Source of the DNA: Neorhizobium sp.
Lineage (GTDB): Bacteria; Pseudomonadota; Alphaproteobacteria; Rhizobiales; Rhizobiaceae
Length of the DNA stretch: 64,000 nucleotides
NCBI GenBank assembly: GCA_028283725.1
Contig: JAPWKC010000004.1
Coordinates: 1,865,001-1,929,000 of the forward strand
Direction: 5' to 3'
A model generated the notes under the pieces. The model was given only the letters and a program-made list of their open reading frames with translations. It was not told the origin of the DNA and searched no databases. The position numbers and the translations under genes are program-made. Numbering within the stretch: the first letter of the stretch is position 1; the number at the start of each line of letters is the position of its first letter. Below, one piece after another: positions 38,044 through 50,222 of this stretch.

Positions 38044-38934
38044 TCAGGCGTTGGCCAATGCCGGCAGGGCGACCAGCTCTTCGGCCGGCGCCTTGGTCAG
38101 CATCTTCAGGATACGGGCAAGCGTCGAGGGCAGGTCATGGCGCTTGACGACCATGTCGATCATGCCATGCTCCAGGAGATATTCCGCCGTCTGGAAACCT
38201 TCCGGCAGTTTCTCACGCAGGGTCTGCTCGATGACGCGCTTGCCGGCAAAGCCGATCTCGGCGCCCGGCTCGGCAATGTGGACATCGCCCAGCATGGCGT
38301 AGGAGGCGGTGACGCCACCGGTGGTCGGGTTGGTCAGGACGACGATATAGGGCAGGCCTGCCTCGCGCAGCATGTCGACCGCGACCGTGGTGCGCGGCAG
38401 CTGCATCAGCGAGAGAATGCCTTCCTGCATGCGGGCGCCGCCCGATGCCGGGAAGATGACGAGCGGGCATTTTTCCTTCAGGGCACGCTCGCAGGCCTTC
38501 ACGATCGCCTCGCCGGCAGCCATGCCAAGCGAGCCGCCGATGAAGTTGAACTCGTGGACGACCGCGACAAGCTTCAGGCCCTGGACGGTGCCGAGGCCGG
38601 CAAGGATCGTGTCCTCCTGCTCGGTCTTCAGACGACTGTCCTTCAGGCGGTCGGCATAGCGCTTCGAATCGCGGAACTTCAGCGGGTCCTGGGCGACCTT
38701 CGGCTGGGCTAAGGCCTCGTATTCATTGCCGTCAAAGAGGTCCTTCAGGCGCGCCTTGGCCGGCATCTTCATATGGAAGCCGGAGGCGGGGATGACCCAT
38801 TTGTTGTCTTCCAGATCCTTGTGGAAGACCATTTCACCGGTTTCCGGGCATTTGATCCAGAGATTTTCCGGCACCTCGCGGCGGCCGAGCATGGAATTGA
38901 TACGCGGCCGGACGTAATTGGTGATCCAGTTCAC
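38044..38934 (-). CDS. accD: Acetyl-CoA carboxylase carboxyltransferase subunit beta
   Basis: A 296-residue beta subunit that, with AccA, transfers the carboxyl group to acetyl-CoA. The crotonase-like core is intact ([29 protein letters not shown]). The N-terminal zinc ribbon is degenerate: only Cys29 of the usual four cysteines remains (C-P-E-T-G, then V-I-P-A-S instead of C-x2-C). Lies between trpA and folC, the common alphaproteobacterial arrangement. Confidence 0.95.
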   Translation of the reverse strand: MNWITNYVRPRINSMLGRREVPENLWIKCPETGEMVFHKDLEDNKWVIPASGFHMKMPAKARLKDLFDGNEYEALAQPKVAQDPLKFRDSKRYADRLKDSRLKTEQEDTILAGLGTVQGLKLVAVVHEFNFIGGSLGMAAGEAIVKACERALKEKCPLVIFPASGGARMQEGILSLMQLPRTTVAVDMLREAGLPYIVVLTNPTTGGVTASYAMLGDVHIAEPGAEIGFAGKRVIEQTLREKLPEGFQTAEYLLEHGMIDMVVKRHDLPSTLARILKMLTKAPAEELVALPALANA

Positions 38935-38982
38935 TTGGCGTACTCCGTCTTGAAAGTCTTCTTGAGCCCTAATGTGGGCCTG

Positions 38983-39822
38983 TTATTCGGCGGCAACAAG
39001 GCGTGCGGCGCGTATGCCGGTTGCCAGACCGCTGACAAAGGTGACGACCGACTGCACCGTATCAGCGGTCGCATGGCCATTGTTATCGAGCGAGGTCGCC
39101 ACCTGGTTGACGATCGCCGTGCCGACGACAACGCCATCGGCAGAGGCGCCAATCAGGCGGGCGTGTTCGGCCGTCTTGACGCCGAAGCCGACGCAGACAG
39201 GCAGATCGGTGGAGGCCTTGATACGGGCGACCGCATCGGCAATCTTCGTCGTATCGGGCAAGGCCGAGCCGGTGATGCCGGTCATCGAGACGTAATAGAC
39301 GAAACCGGACGAGTTATCGAGAACCTTGGGCAGGCGCTTGGCATCGGTCGTCGGGGTCGTCAGCCGGATGAAGTTGATATCGCGCTTGCGGGCCGGAATG
39401 CAGAGCTCGTCATCCATCTCGGCCGGGAGATCGACGATGATCAGGCCATCGAGACCGGCTTCGAGCGCCTCGTCGAGAAACTTTTCAACGCCGTAGATAT
39501 AGATGGGGTTGTAGTACCCCATCAGGACGATCGGGGTCGTATCGTCCTGTTTACGGAAATCACGGACCATCTGGATGGTCTTTCCCAGCGAATGGCCGGC
39601 TTTCAGCGCCCGCTGGCCGGCAAGCTGGATTGCCGGGCCATCGGCCATCGGATCGGAAAACGGCGCGCCAAGCTCGATGACATCGGCACCGGCTGCGGGA
39701 AGCGCCTTCATGATCTCAAGCGAGGTATCGTAATCGGGATCGCCGCCCATGAAATAGGTGACGAGCGCCGGACGGCCTTCGGCCTTCAACGCTTCGAATT
39801 TTCTGTCCATACGAGCGGTCAT
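38983..39822 (-). CDS. trpA: Tryptophan synthase alpha subunit
   Basis: A 279-residue barrel enzyme cleaving indole-3-glycerol phosphate. The catalytic Glu is in [16 protein letters not shown] and Asp in [13 protein letters not shown] binds phosphate. The start is 2 bp after the trpB stop, so the pair is coupled. Confidence 0.97.
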   Translation of the reverse strand: MTARMDRKFEALKAEGRPALVTYFMGGDPDYDTSLEIMKALPAAGADVIELGAPFSDPMADGPAIQLAGQRALKAGHSLGKTIQMVRDFRKQDDTTPIVLMGYYNPIYIYGVEKFLDEALEAGLDGLIIVDLPAEMDDELCIPARKRDINFIRLTTPTTDAKRLPKVLDNSSGFVYYVSMTGITGSALPDTTKIADAVARIKASTDLPVCVGFGVKTAEHARLIGASADGVVVGTAIVNQVATSLDNNGHATADTVQSVVTFVSGLATGIRAARLVAAE

Positions 39823-39824
39823 GA

Positions 39825-41045
39825 TCAGAGCCCCATTCCGAGAATCTTGCCGACGGTGAAGATGTCCTTGTCTCCGCGGCCGGAGAGGTTCATCACGATG
39901 ATCTGGTCCTTGCCCATTTTCGGCGCGCGCTTGATGACTTCGGCAATCGCGTGGCTCGGTTCGAGGGCCGGAATGATGCCTTCGAGCCTGGTCAGGAGCT
40001 GGAAGGCTTCGAGCGCCTCGTCATCCATGATCGGCACGTATTCGACACGGCCGATATCATTCAGATAGCTGTGTTCCGGGCCGATGCCGGGATAATCGAG
40101 GCCGGCGGAAATCGAGTGGCCCTCGAGGATCTGGCCGTCGCCATCCTGCAACAGGTAGGTGCGGTTGCCGTGCAGCACGCCCGGCGAACCGGCGGTGATC
40201 GAGGCGCAGTGCTCGTTGCCGTCGAGGCCATGACCGCCGGCTTCAACGCCGACGATCTTGACGCTCTCGTCATCGAGGAAGGGATGGAAGATGCCGATGG
40301 CGTTCGAACCGCCGCCGACGGCGGCGATGACGAGATCCGGCAGACGGCCTTCGGCTTCCAGGATCTGCTCGCGCGCCTCGCGGCCGATGACGGCCTGCAG
40401 GTCGCGGACCATTTCCGGATAGGGATGCGGGCCGGCCGCCGTGCCGATCAGATAATAGGTGTCGTCGACATTGGTGACCCAGTCACGCAGCGCCTCGTTC
40501 ATGGCATCCTTCAAGGTGCCCGAACCGGCAGTGACCGCCTTCACTTCGGCGCCCAGGAGCTTCATGCGAAAAACGTTCGGCGCCTGGCGCTCGACATCGG
40601 TCGCGCCCATGTAGACGATGCAGGGCAGGCCGAAGCGGGCCGCGACAGTTGCCGAGGCGACGCCGTGCTGGCCGGCACCGGTTTCGGCTATGATGCGGGT
40701 CTTGCCCATGCGCTTGGCCAGAAGGATCTGGCCGATGCAATTGTTGATCTTGTGCGAGCCGGTGTGGTTCAGCTCTTCGCGCTTGAAATAGATCTTTGCG
40801 CCGCCGAGATGTTCGGTCAGGCGTTCGGCGAAATACAGCGGGCTCGGGCGACCGACATAATGGGTGCCGAGATCGGCCAGCTGCTTCTGGAACTCGGGAT
40901 CGTTCTTGGCCTTGTCCCACTCTTCCTGCAGATCGAGGATCAGCGGCATCAGCGTTTCGGCAACGAAGCGTCCGCCGAAAATGCCGAAACGTCCGTCCTC
41001 GTCAGGGCCGGAGCGGAAGGAATTGGGTTTTGGTGTGTCGTTCAC
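39825..41045 (-). CDS. trpB: Tryptophan synthase beta subunit
   Basis: A 406-residue PLP enzyme joining indole and serine. The PLP lysine is in [18 protein letters not shown] holds the phosphate; E-T-G-A-G-Q-H-G is present. The start overlaps the trpF stop by four bases. Confidence 0.98.
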   Translation of the reverse strand: MNDTPKPNSFRSGPDEDGRFGIFGGRFVAETLMPLILDLQEEWDKAKNDPEFQKQLADLGTHYVGRPSPLYFAERLTEHLGGAKIYFKREELNHTGSHKINNCIGQILLAKRMGKTRIIAETGAGQHGVASATVAARFGLPCIVYMGATDVERQAPNVFRMKLLGAEVKAVTAGSGTLKDAMNEALRDWVTNVDDTYYLIGTAAGPHPYPEMVRDLQAVIGREAREQILEAEGRLPDLVIAAVGGGSNAIGIFHPFLDDESVKIVGVEAGGHGLDGNEHCASITAGSPGVLHGNRTYLLQDGDGQILEGHSISAGLDYPGIGPEHSYLNDIGRVEYVPIMDDEALEAFQLLTRLEGIIPALEPSHAIAEVIKRAPKMGKDQIIVMNLSGRGDKDIFTVGKILGMGL

Positions 41046-41713
41046 GCTTTAGCTCCCTTGGCGCCCTTTGCCTTCGCCGCAGCGACGGCATCGAAGAACG
41101 CGTCGATCATTCCAAGATCCTTGATGCCCGGCGCGCTTTCCACGCCGGAGGATATATCGATACCGCTTGCCCGCGTCGATGCGAGTGCGCAAGCGACATT
41201 ATCCTTGTTCAATCCTCCGGAAAGCATGTAATCCACGCTTGCGTCAAGCGAGGCCATGACCTTCCAGTCGAAGGAGATACCATTGCCGCCGGGCAAATCT
41301 GCCCCCTTGGGCGCCTTCGTATCGAAGAGAAAACGATCGGCAACGCCGATATAGCTGTCGACCCGGTCCAGATCGCCTGCGTCCTTGACGGAAAACACCT
41401 TCATGACCGGCAGGCCGTAGAGCGCCTTGATATGGAGGATGCGTTCCGGCGTCTCGTGGCCGTGCAGTTGCAGAATGTCGGGGCGGAGCATATGGACGAT
41501 ATCGTCGAGCTCCTCGTCATCCGCATCGACCGTGACGGCAACGATCTTGACCTTGCCACGCACGCGGTCGGCCAGATCACCGGCGGCATCGGCTCCGATA
41601 TTGCGCGGGCTCTTTGCAAAGAAGATGAAGCCGATATGGGTGGCGCCGCGCGCAACCGCGCGGTCGACCGCATCCGCCGTCGTCAGGCCGCAAATTTTCA
41701 CATCCGGGTTCAT
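41042..41713 (-). CDS. trpF: Phosphoribosylanthranilate isomerase
   Basis: A 223-residue barrel isomerase. It begins D-V-K-I-C-G-L-T with the catalytic Cys and has L-Q-L-H-G-H-E-T and L-F-D-T-K-A-P-K with the catalytic Asp. ATG 41713 gives the family N-terminus, though no strong ribosome site precedes it and the frame stays open to 42067. First gene of trpFBA. The C-terminus is Ala/Lys-rich. Confidence 0.95.
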   Translation of the reverse strand: MNPDVKICGLTTADAVDRAVARGATHIGFIFFAKSPRNIGADAAGDLADRVRGKVKIVAVTVDADDEELDDIVHMLRPDILQLHGHETPERILHIKALYGLPVMKVFSVKDAGDLDRVDSYIGVADRFLFDTKAPKGADLPGGNGISFDWKVMASLDASVDYMLSGGLNKDNVACALASTRASGIDISSGVESAPGIKDLGMIDAFFDAVAAAKAKGAKGAKA

Positions 41714-42182
41714 GGCTGCGAAGTGACACGAAAAGGCGCCGGAGTCGAGGCAAATCGCATTCTGTGCGGCGATCGGCGCAGTCCCTTCAAGGCGGATTGC
41801 GCCCTTGGCGATCTCGATAATTTCAAGTTTCGGCCGGGACACGTCGGGTGCCTCGTAATTGAATTTTATAGGTGACACGCGACGTGCCCCGTTCGGTGTG
41901 TTTTTCCGCGCAACTGCGATCTCTCGACGATCCGGCCCTGTTCTGGTGTTCCGTGTTTCAGGAACGGCACCGGTATCGCGTACGACACACGCAGCTCCAG
42001 CCCTCTTGCAGGCTGAAGGGAGATCATTTTCTGCGCAGCCCCCGGATCGGCGCCTGCATCTTGGCACGTTTCCGGATCACCGGTCCCGCCTCGCCGGCGA
42101 TGCGCAACCGGTGTAGCCGATACGGGACGAGGAAAATTATGCGCGCGATTTTCGGGGTGGGGACGAGACGGGCGAAAAAAAA
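41714..42182. other. Intergenic region upstream of trpF
   Basis: 469 bp between trpF and the YgjP gene, both on the minus strand. I see no convincing gene. The trpF frame is open for another 118 codons but the translation has no family-like content. A minus-strand TATAAAAT (complement of 41863-41870) could be a -10 element for trpFBA, but no good -35 lies at the right distance. Confidence 0.5.
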
Positions 42183-42944
42183 TCAGCCGAAGTCCAGCGC
42201 GTGCAGCTGCGAGCCATGCTGTTTCAGCCAGCGGCGGGCTTCTTCCATGCGCGGGCAGAGCTGCCCGCAGAGCGCCCAGAATTGCGGGCCGTGGTTCATC
42301 TCCTTCAGATGCGCCACTTCATGGGCGGCGAGATAATCGATGATCAGCGGCGGCGCCATGACGATACGCCAGGAAAACGACAGGCTGCCATCCCAGGAAC
42401 AGGAGCCCCAGCGGCTCTTGGTATCCTTCATCGTCACCGACTTGATCGGCTTGCGGATGGCGGCGGCGTGTTTCATCGCCAGTGCTTCCAGATCCTTGCG
42501 GGCCTCCTTTTTCAAGAAGGCAGCGATACGGCGGCCCATGTGATCCTCAAGGCCGCTCACCTTCAGCACCGGCTCGCCATCGATGATGGCGGTTTCCGTC
42601 ACCCCGCGCAGGCTGCCGGAATGGACGATGCGATGCGAAACGCCACGGATGGCGATATCGCCGCCATCGCAGATGCCCGTCTCGGCGGAGAATTTCTTGA
42701 GCTTGGCAACCAGCCATCCCTGATGGCGATCGAGAAAATCATCCACTTCGTGGCGGTGCAGCCCGACCGGAACGGTGACGCTCAGCGCCCTTCCGCCCGG
42801 CTCGATGCGCAGGGTGATACGGGTCGCCCTACGGTTTTCCTTGACGGTCAGCGGAAGCACGCGATCGCCCACTTCCAGCGTGCGCTTGGCCGCCTGCAAC
42901 GGCTTCGTGTTTGCGCGGACAGGTTTTTTCAGGAGGGCGAACAT
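42183..42944 (-). CDS. YgjP/M48-type zinc metalloprotease family protein (DUF45)
   Basis: A 253-residue protein of the SprT/YgjP (DUF45) group. The zinc motif is A-A-H-E-V-A-H-L-K-E-M-N-H-G-P-Q-F-W near residues 204-221, giving H-E-x-x-H plus a third His. T-K-S-R-W-G-S-C-S is the second signature. Substrate unknown. The N-terminus is basic and not a signal peptide. Confidence 0.88.
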   Translation of the reverse strand: MFALLKKPVRANTKPLQAAKRTLEVGDRVLPLTVKENRRATRITLRIEPGGRALSVTVPVGLHRHEVDDFLDRHQGWLVAKLKKFSAETGICDGGDIAIRGVSHRIVHSGSLRGVTETAIIDGEPVLKVSGLEDHMGRRIAAFLKKEARKDLEALAMKHAAAIRKPIKSVTMKDTKSRWGSCSWDGSLSFSWRIVMAPPLIIDYLAAHEVAHLKEMNHGPQFWALCGQLCPRMEEARRWLKQHGSQLHALDFG

Positions 42945-43276
42945 GGTGCGATTCTAGCTGATTCGTGGGGGATTGGACGTGCAAAAAAGCCGGCACTCGG
43001 GGCGCCGGCTCGGCTTGTGGCAAATCTTCTTTCGTTGGCTGCCGTCATCCTCGCGCCTGTCGCGAGGATCTGTCCCCGTCCGGTATCGACTTTGGCGAGA
43101 TCCACGCCACAAGGGCGAGGATGACGGCGGAGAGGTTGTTCGCGCCTATCGGGCAAACAGAGCCGGCACGTGGGGTGTCGGCTCTGTCCGTTGTCGCTGT
43201 TTTTCCATCCAGTAGCAGCTTGGCCGAGGGTCAAGGTTTCACGTGAATCCTCGATTTCCCATCGGATACGGCCTCG
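42945..43276. repeat. Intergenic region with inverted-repeat element and CACGTG palindrome
   Basis: 332 bp without a gene. GCCGTCATCCTCGC (43041-43054) and GCGAGGATGACGGC (43115-43128) are exact inverted copies. Inside, ATCCTCGCG / CGCGAGGAT (43047-43055 / 43061-43069) forms a second hairpin. This is the style of rhizobial mosaic palindromic repeats. A parS-like GGTTTCACGTGAATCC is at 43235-43250. Confidence 0.7.
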
Positions 43277-43792
43277 TCAGGCGCCCTGCCCCGAGCCGGA
43301 CGAGGCGTCGTTGCCATTATCCGAAGGGCGATTGCCACGCTGGCGCATGAAGCGGTCGAACTCTTCCTGATCCTTGGCGCGGCGAAGCTCGCGGCTATAG
43401 GTGTCGAATTCGTCGCGCATTTCTTCGAGCTTGCGGCGTTCTTCCTCGATGCGGTCGAGCTCGGCACGACGCCAGTCGTCAAAGGCCATATTGCCGCTGG
43501 AAAAGGGTCCGGCGGAAAAATGCCGCTCATAACGGCGCGCGGTGCGACCGCAGCCCCAGGCACCTGCCTTGAACATCCGGCCCCCGAAGATCCGTCCTTC
43601 GCCACTGCCGAAGGACAGGCCCTGCAGCTTGCGGCCGAACAGGATATAGCCAAGCATGGCAAGCCCAAGCGGCCAGAAGACGATGAAACCGAGGACCATC
43701 AGCGCGATCGTCGCTGGGGTCCAGTCAGGCCGGATCATTGCCGATGGGGCCGACTGGGCCGACCGTGCATACTGGTCAGCATATTCATTCAT
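43277..43792 (-). CDS. DUF2852 membrane protein
   Basis: A 171-residue protein matching DUF2852. One or two hydrophobic segments lie at about 25-50 (A-L-M-V-L-G-F-I-V-F-W-P-L-G). A charged, probably coiled-coil segment (about 108-150, R-R-A-E-L-D-R-I-E-E-E-R-R-K-L-E-E-M) and a Gly/Ser-rich tail follow. ATG 43792 is preceded by GGGAGGTG. Function unknown; in other rhizobia it also lies near phaZ. Confidence 0.8.
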   Translation of the reverse strand: MNEYADQYARSAQSAPSAMIRPDWTPATIALMVLGFIVFWPLGLAMLGYILFGRKLQGLSFGSGEGRIFGGRMFKAGAWGCGRTARRYERHFSAGPFSSGNMAFDDWRRAELDRIEEERRKLEEMRDEFDTYSRELRRAKDQEEFDRFMRQRGNRPSDNGNDASSGSGQGA

Positions 43793-43921
43793 GGAGCACA
43801 CCTCCCGTGTTCCGGGACCGGCGTGATGCCGATCCGCTGTTATCGATCTGGTGTGTCGCGGATGTGCGTTCAAGATGGACGGCGGGAAGACGGCGGAAGG
43901 CTCTGATCTGCAACCGTAAAT

Positions 43922-45244
43922 TTATGCCTTGCCGTTCTGGGCTGCCTTGCCGTTGCCGCGCGCCGCAGGTTTTCCGGCGGCCGGCTTTTCCGCTGCCCGT
44001 GCGTTTTTGCGGGCAAAATCCACCATGCGCGGAACGATATCGCGGCGGAAGCGGGAGCCATTGAAGACGCCGTAATGGCCGACATCCGGCTGCATGTAAT
44101 GCGTGCGCTTGTCATCGGGGATATTGGGGCAGATCGTGTGGGCGGCCTTGGTCTGGCCGAGGCCGGAAATATCGTCGTTTTCGCCTTCCACGGTCAGAAG
44201 TGCCACGCGGGTGATCGCCGTCGTATCCACCAGTTCGCCGCGATGGGTGAGTTCGCCCTTGGGCAGAAGATGGCGGATGAAGACCGCATCGACTGTCTGT
44301 AGATAGAATTCCTCCGTCAGGTCCATCACCGCCAGATATTCGTCGTAGAATTCGCGGTGCTTGTCGGCGGATTCGCCGTCGTTCTTCACCAGATGCTCGA
44401 AGAAATCCTTGTGGGCGACGAGATGACGATCGAGGTTCATCGACATGAAACCGGATAATTGCAGGAAGCCGGGATAGACGCGGCGGGCAAAGCCGGGTTG
44501 CGGCCACGGCACGCTCATGACGACATTGTCCTGAAACCAGTCGAGCGAGTGCTCTTCGGCGAGCTTGTTGACCGCCGTCGGATTGATACGCGTATCGATC
44601 GGCCCGCCCATCAGCGTCATTGAGGCCGGCAGTGCCCTGTCATTGCGTTTCTCCATGACGGCGACGGCGGCCAGCACCGGCACCGACGGCTGACAGACGC
44701 CGACGACATGGGTGCCGGGGCCGATCTCGTGGAGCATGTCGATGAGGTAATCGACGTAATCATCGAAATCGAAATGCCCATCGCTCAGGGGCACCATGCG
44801 GGCATCGATCCAGTCGGTGATGTAGATATCCGCATGCGGCAGGAGCGCCTCGACCGTGCCGCGCAAAAGCGTGGCGTAATGGCCGGACATCGGCGCCACC
44901 AGCAGGATCTTCTGGTCTGCCGGCCGATCCTTCGGCAGGTCGCGCTCGAAATGCAGGAGATTGCAGAAAGGCTTCTGCCAGATGATCTCTTCCGTCACCA
45001 CCACTTCGGCGCCATCGACCGTCGTCTGCGACACACCGAAGGCCGGCTTGGCATAACGGCGGGTCACGCGCTCGAAGACTTCGAGGCTCGCCGTGATGGT
45101 GCGGCCCATCGGCGTTTCGGCCAGCGGGTTGAGCGGATTGGCATAGATGAACCGCATGGCATCGGCCGCGGCCCGAAACGGCACCATGGCGGCGTGGTTC
45201 ATCTCATAAAGCTGGTAGAACATGGACGTGCTGTCTTTGGTCAT
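43922..45244 (-). CDS. phaZ: Intracellular polyhydroxybutyrate depolymerase
   Basis: A 440-residue intracellular PHA depolymerase. The N-terminus M-F-Y-Q-L-Y-E-M-N-H-A-A and the nucleophile elbow V-V-G-V-C-Q-P-S, with Cys replacing Ser, are family hallmarks; the C-terminal His is in D-V-G-H-Y-G-V-F. It mobilises stored PHB granules. ATG 45244 is preceded by GAGGGGTGAG; ATG 45211-45223 variants (M-F-Y-Q) are also possible. The tail is Ala/Lys/Gly-rich, as in rhizobial homologues. Confidence 0.93.
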   Translation of the reverse strand: MTKDSTSMFYQLYEMNHAAMVPFRAAADAMRFIYANPLNPLAETPMGRTITASLEVFERVTRRYAKPAFGVSQTTVDGAEVVVTEEIIWQKPFCNLLHFERDLPKDRPADQKILLVAPMSGHYATLLRGTVEALLPHADIYITDWIDARMVPLSDGHFDFDDYVDYLIDMLHEIGPGTHVVGVCQPSVPVLAAVAVMEKRNDRALPASMTLMGGPIDTRINPTAVNKLAEEHSLDWFQDNVVMSVPWPQPGFARRVYPGFLQLSGFMSMNLDRHLVAHKDFFEHLVKNDGESADKHREFYDEYLAVMDLTEEFYLQTVDAVFIRHLLPKGELTHRGELVDTTAITRVALLTVEGENDDISGLGQTKAAHTICPNIPDDKRTHYMQPDVGHYGVFNGSRFRRDIVPRMVDFARKNARAAEKPAAGKPAARGNGKAAQNGKA

Positions 45245-45360
45245 GACCGATCTCACCCCTCAGCGTGAACGCGGCCCCCTCGGCACGCTTCGATCCCGCG
45301 GGGCTGGGCTCTTGAGCACCAGCCGGCCGATCGATTGCTCGTCACGCTATCACGTTTTGG

Positions 45361-45374
45361 TTGCAGTGCAACAA
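45361..45374. promoter_or_regulatory. Candidate PhaR-type operator upstream of phaZ
   Basis: TTGCAGTGCAACAA contains the perfect palindrome TTGCA-G-TGCAA, 117 bp upstream of the phaZ start. PHA regulators of the PhaR/AniA family bind TGC/GCA palindromes near phasin and PHA genes in alphaproteobacteria; the link here is inference. Confidence 0.35.
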
Positions 45375-45425
45375 TAGCGATATTGTGGCCGCGGCAGCAT
45401 AAAAGCTGTCGCGGCCACGTCTATA

Positions 45426-46268
45426 TCAGCGATCGGCGATAAATGTCTGGCGTTGGGTGCCGAGCCCATCGATGCCCAGTTCGACGACGTCGCCGGCCTT
45501 GAGGAAGCGCTGGGGGGTCATGCCGAGCCCGACGCCGGGCGGCGTGCCCGTGGAGATGATGTCGCCTGGATGCAGCGACATGAACTGGCTCAGGTAGGAC
45601 ACGAGGAAACGGACGCCATAGGCCATGGTCTTCGACGAACCGTTCTGCATGATCTCGCCATTGACCTTGAGCCACATGCCGAGATCCTGCGGATCGGCGA
45701 TCTCATCCTTGGTCACGAGCCAGGGGCCGATCGGACCGAACGTGTCGCAAGACTTGCCCTTGGTCCACTGGCCGGAACGTTCGCTCTGGAAGGCGCGTTC
45801 GGAGACGTCGTTCGACAGGCAATAGCCGGCGACATAATCCAACGCATCGTCTTGCGTGACATATTTCGCGGTCTTGCCGATGACGAAGGCGAGTTCGACT
45901 TCCCAATCGGTTTTTTCCGATCCGCGCGGGATGATCACGTCATCGTTCGGGCCCGATATGGCTGACGTCGCCTTCATGAAGATGATCGGTTCCGGCGGCA
46001 CGCTCTTGCCCGTCTCGGCCGCGTGGTCGGAATAATTGAGGCCGATACAGATGAATTTTCCCGTCCCCGTGATGCAGGGGCCGATGCGGCTTTCGGCCAG
46101 AACGGGGAGCGTCGAGACATTGAGGGCGGCAAGTTTTGCGAGACCTTCGGGGGAAATGGCTTTTGCGTCTATGTCCGTCACATGGGCGGAGAGATCGCGA
46201 TATTGTCCATCCTGATCGAGAAGTGCCGGCTTTTCATGGCCCGGCGCACCAATGCGCAGCAATTTCAC
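45426..46268 (-). CDS. Fumarylacetoacetate hydrolase family protein
   Basis: A 280-residue FAH-fold enzyme. The metal-binding region E-V-E-L-A-F-V-I-G and Y-V-A-G-Y-C-L-S-N-D-V-S-E-R motif are present, as is G-D-I-I-S-T-G-T-P-P-G-V-G near the C-terminus. Relatives are annotated as ureidoglycolate lyase or acylpyruvase; the exact substrate cannot be told. The start is GTG 46268 with GGAGG nine bases upstream; a longer frame to 46442 lacks support. Confidence 0.88.
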   Translation of the reverse strand: MKLLRIGAPGHEKPALLDQDGQYRDLSAHVTDIDAKAISPEGLAKLAALNVSTLPVLAESRIGPCITGTGKFICIGLNYSDHAAETGKSVPPEPIIFMKATSAISGPNDDVIIPRGSEKTDWEVELAFVIGKTAKYVTQDDALDYVAGYCLSNDVSERAFQSERSGQWTKGKSCDTFGPIGPWLVTKDEIADPQDLGMWLKVNGEIMQNGSSKTMAYGVRFLVSYLSQFMSLHPGDIISTGTPPGVGLGMTPQRFLKAGDVVELGIDGLGTQRQTFIADR

Positions 46269-46695
46269 GTGGTTTTTCCTCCATAACCGCGCGAAGTTAT
46301 GGACCATGGGCCAAGGCTTGTCACCCCGCATTGCGTCCCGGCCGGTACGGCAGGGGAAATTCAGGTAATCGTGAAGAAAGGATTGACGGAATGTTTCACG
46401 TGAATCCTGATCCACAGGATTTTGCGCGTGAGGGCGAGGCAAGGCGGGGATGACGCCATCCCTGCCCGCTCCCGCGACAAGAAGGATGCTGGGTAGCGAA
46501 TTTTGGCTGTCTCGGGTTGCCAGGCGAGGCCCAAAACCTCGCTCCCGTCATGCTCGGCCTGTCGCGTGCATCCGTCCACGCCTGATGTCATGGCTATGGC
46601 TAGATCCTCGGGACAAGCCCGAGGGTGTTGGCATTGGACCACGGGCGGTGCCGCCTGAGATCGCCGGCTCCGGCGATCCCGATCCGATATCCTGA
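46269..46695. repeat. Intergenic region with palindromic repeat and parS-like site
   Basis: 427 bp between the FAH gene and gyrB 3' end, no gene seen. A parS-like TGTTTCACGTGAATCC lies at 46392-46407. At 46545-46624 is a mosaic element like that at 43041-43128, with CCGTCATGCTCGG on the left and the hairpin CCTCGGG (46606-46612) / CCCGAGG (46618-46624) on the right. The hairpin may help end gyrB transcription. Confidence 0.65.
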
Positions 46696-49135
<2,440 letters not shown>

Positions 49136-49266
49136 TCATCTTCCAGTTGGTTCGTCGAACGGTGAGCGAATCACCGCGTTACCAACCCTGAGATATAGGC
49201 AAATCAGGGCGGTTTCTAAAGGTTCGGCCACGGGAATATGGCAGAAAACCGTGGATTGGCGTGAAA

Positions 49267-49632
49267 TCAGCGCTGGACCGGCGCCTTTTCCAGAATTGAA
49301 GCCATATCCACTATCACATCGTCCGGCAAAGAGCGAATCCTGCGGGCAAGCGCGTTGGCAAAGGCCGTGTGGGCAGGGGGCAGGCCCGATGTATCAACCA
49401 CGACACGCGGATCGGACGCATCGGCCAGACGGAACAGTTCTTCCGCCTCGTCCCAGATGATATGGAAATATCCGGTGACACGCTGGACGAAGGCGAAGGT
49501 CGGACGGCCGCGCTTGCCGTGCTCCAGCGCCGAAAGATAGGCGGGGGTGACGCCGAGTGCTGCGGCCATGGCCTTCTGGGTGACGCCGCGCTCTTCGCGC
49601 ATGCGGCGCAGCGCCTCGCCGAAGGGCGTCAT
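49267..49632 (-). CDS. XRE-family helix-turn-helix regulator
   Basis: A 121-residue protein. Residues 5-60 form a Cro/C1-type helix-turn-helix (L-R-R-M-R-E-E-R-G-V-T-Q-K-A-M-A-A-A-L-G, then L-S-A-L-E-H-G-K-R-G). The C-terminal half has no recognised domain. Its start overlaps the stop of the smr-domain gene by four bases (ATGA), so the two are translationally coupled. It lies 134 bp upstream of gyrB on the same strand. Targets unknown. Confidence 0.85.
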   Translation of the reverse strand: MTPFGEALRRMREERGVTQKAMAAALGVTPAYLSALEHGKRGRPTFAFVQRVTGYFHIIWDEAEELFRLADASDPRVVVDTSGLPPAHTAFANALARRIRSLPDDVIVDMASILEKAPVQR

Positions 49633-50222
49633 TCGTCGTCTCCGCCGTGAAAACCACCCGGAAGACCCGGACGTCGTGCGAGACGCACATACATGGCGCC
49701 CTCGCCGCCATGATGGCGGGCAGCCCATTCGTAGGACGAGATCAGGAAACGGAACTCGGCCTTGGAGAACCACAGCGGCACGGCGCGCCTCAACACGCCT
49801 TCGCTGCCCATGGACGAGCCCTTGCCGGTGATGACCAGCACGTGGCGCAGCCCGCGATCATGGGCGCCGTAGAGAAAATCGAGAAGCAGATCATGCGCCT
49901 CGCCCTGATAGAGCCCGTGCAGATCGAGCCGCGCCTCGATGGCAAGCCTGCCCTTGGCGAGTTTCTTCTTGGTCGGGCGTTCCAGCGGGTGATGAATGCC
50001 GCTCGGGCGTTTCGGCTTTGCCTCGGGTGCTGCCGGCGCGATCGCTTCGCGGGCGGCGGCGCGCGGTGACTGTGACGCGATCTCTTGCGATGCGGCGCGC
50101 GCAGTCTCCTCTTCCTCGAAGGCCAGGATATCCTTCATCCGGCCGGGAAGCGCTCGGGCGGATTTGGCCACCTTGCCCCAGAGGACGCGTTCTTCCGTAT
50201 CGAGCTTGCGTCCGCCCTTCAT
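49629..50222 (-). CDS. Smr/MutS2-domain protein
   Basis: A 197-residue protein with a disordered Ala/Pro-rich N-terminal part and a C-terminal Smr domain (about 95-190). The motifs L-D-L-H-G-L and V-I-T-G-K-G are characteristic of Smr endonuclease-like domains. Such stand-alone Smr proteins bind nucleic acid; some cleave RNA at collided ribosomes. The start overlaps the mltA stop (ATGA). Confidence 0.9.
   Translation of the reverse strand: MKGGRKLDTEERVLWGKVAKSARALPGRMKDILAFEEEETARAASQEIASQSPRAAAREAIAPAAPEAKPKRPSGIHHPLERPTKKKLAKGRLAIEARLDLHGLYQGEAHDLLLDFLYGAHDRGLRHVLVITGKGSSMGSEGVLRRAVPLWFSKAEFRFLISSYEWAARHHGGEGAMYVRLARRPGLPGGFHGGDDE

Noticed and set aside
41859..42116. 85-codon plus-strand frame upstream of trpF
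   Set aside because: Composition resembles random translation (Arg/Pro/Ala), no hydrophobic segment or motif, antisense to the expected trpF leader.
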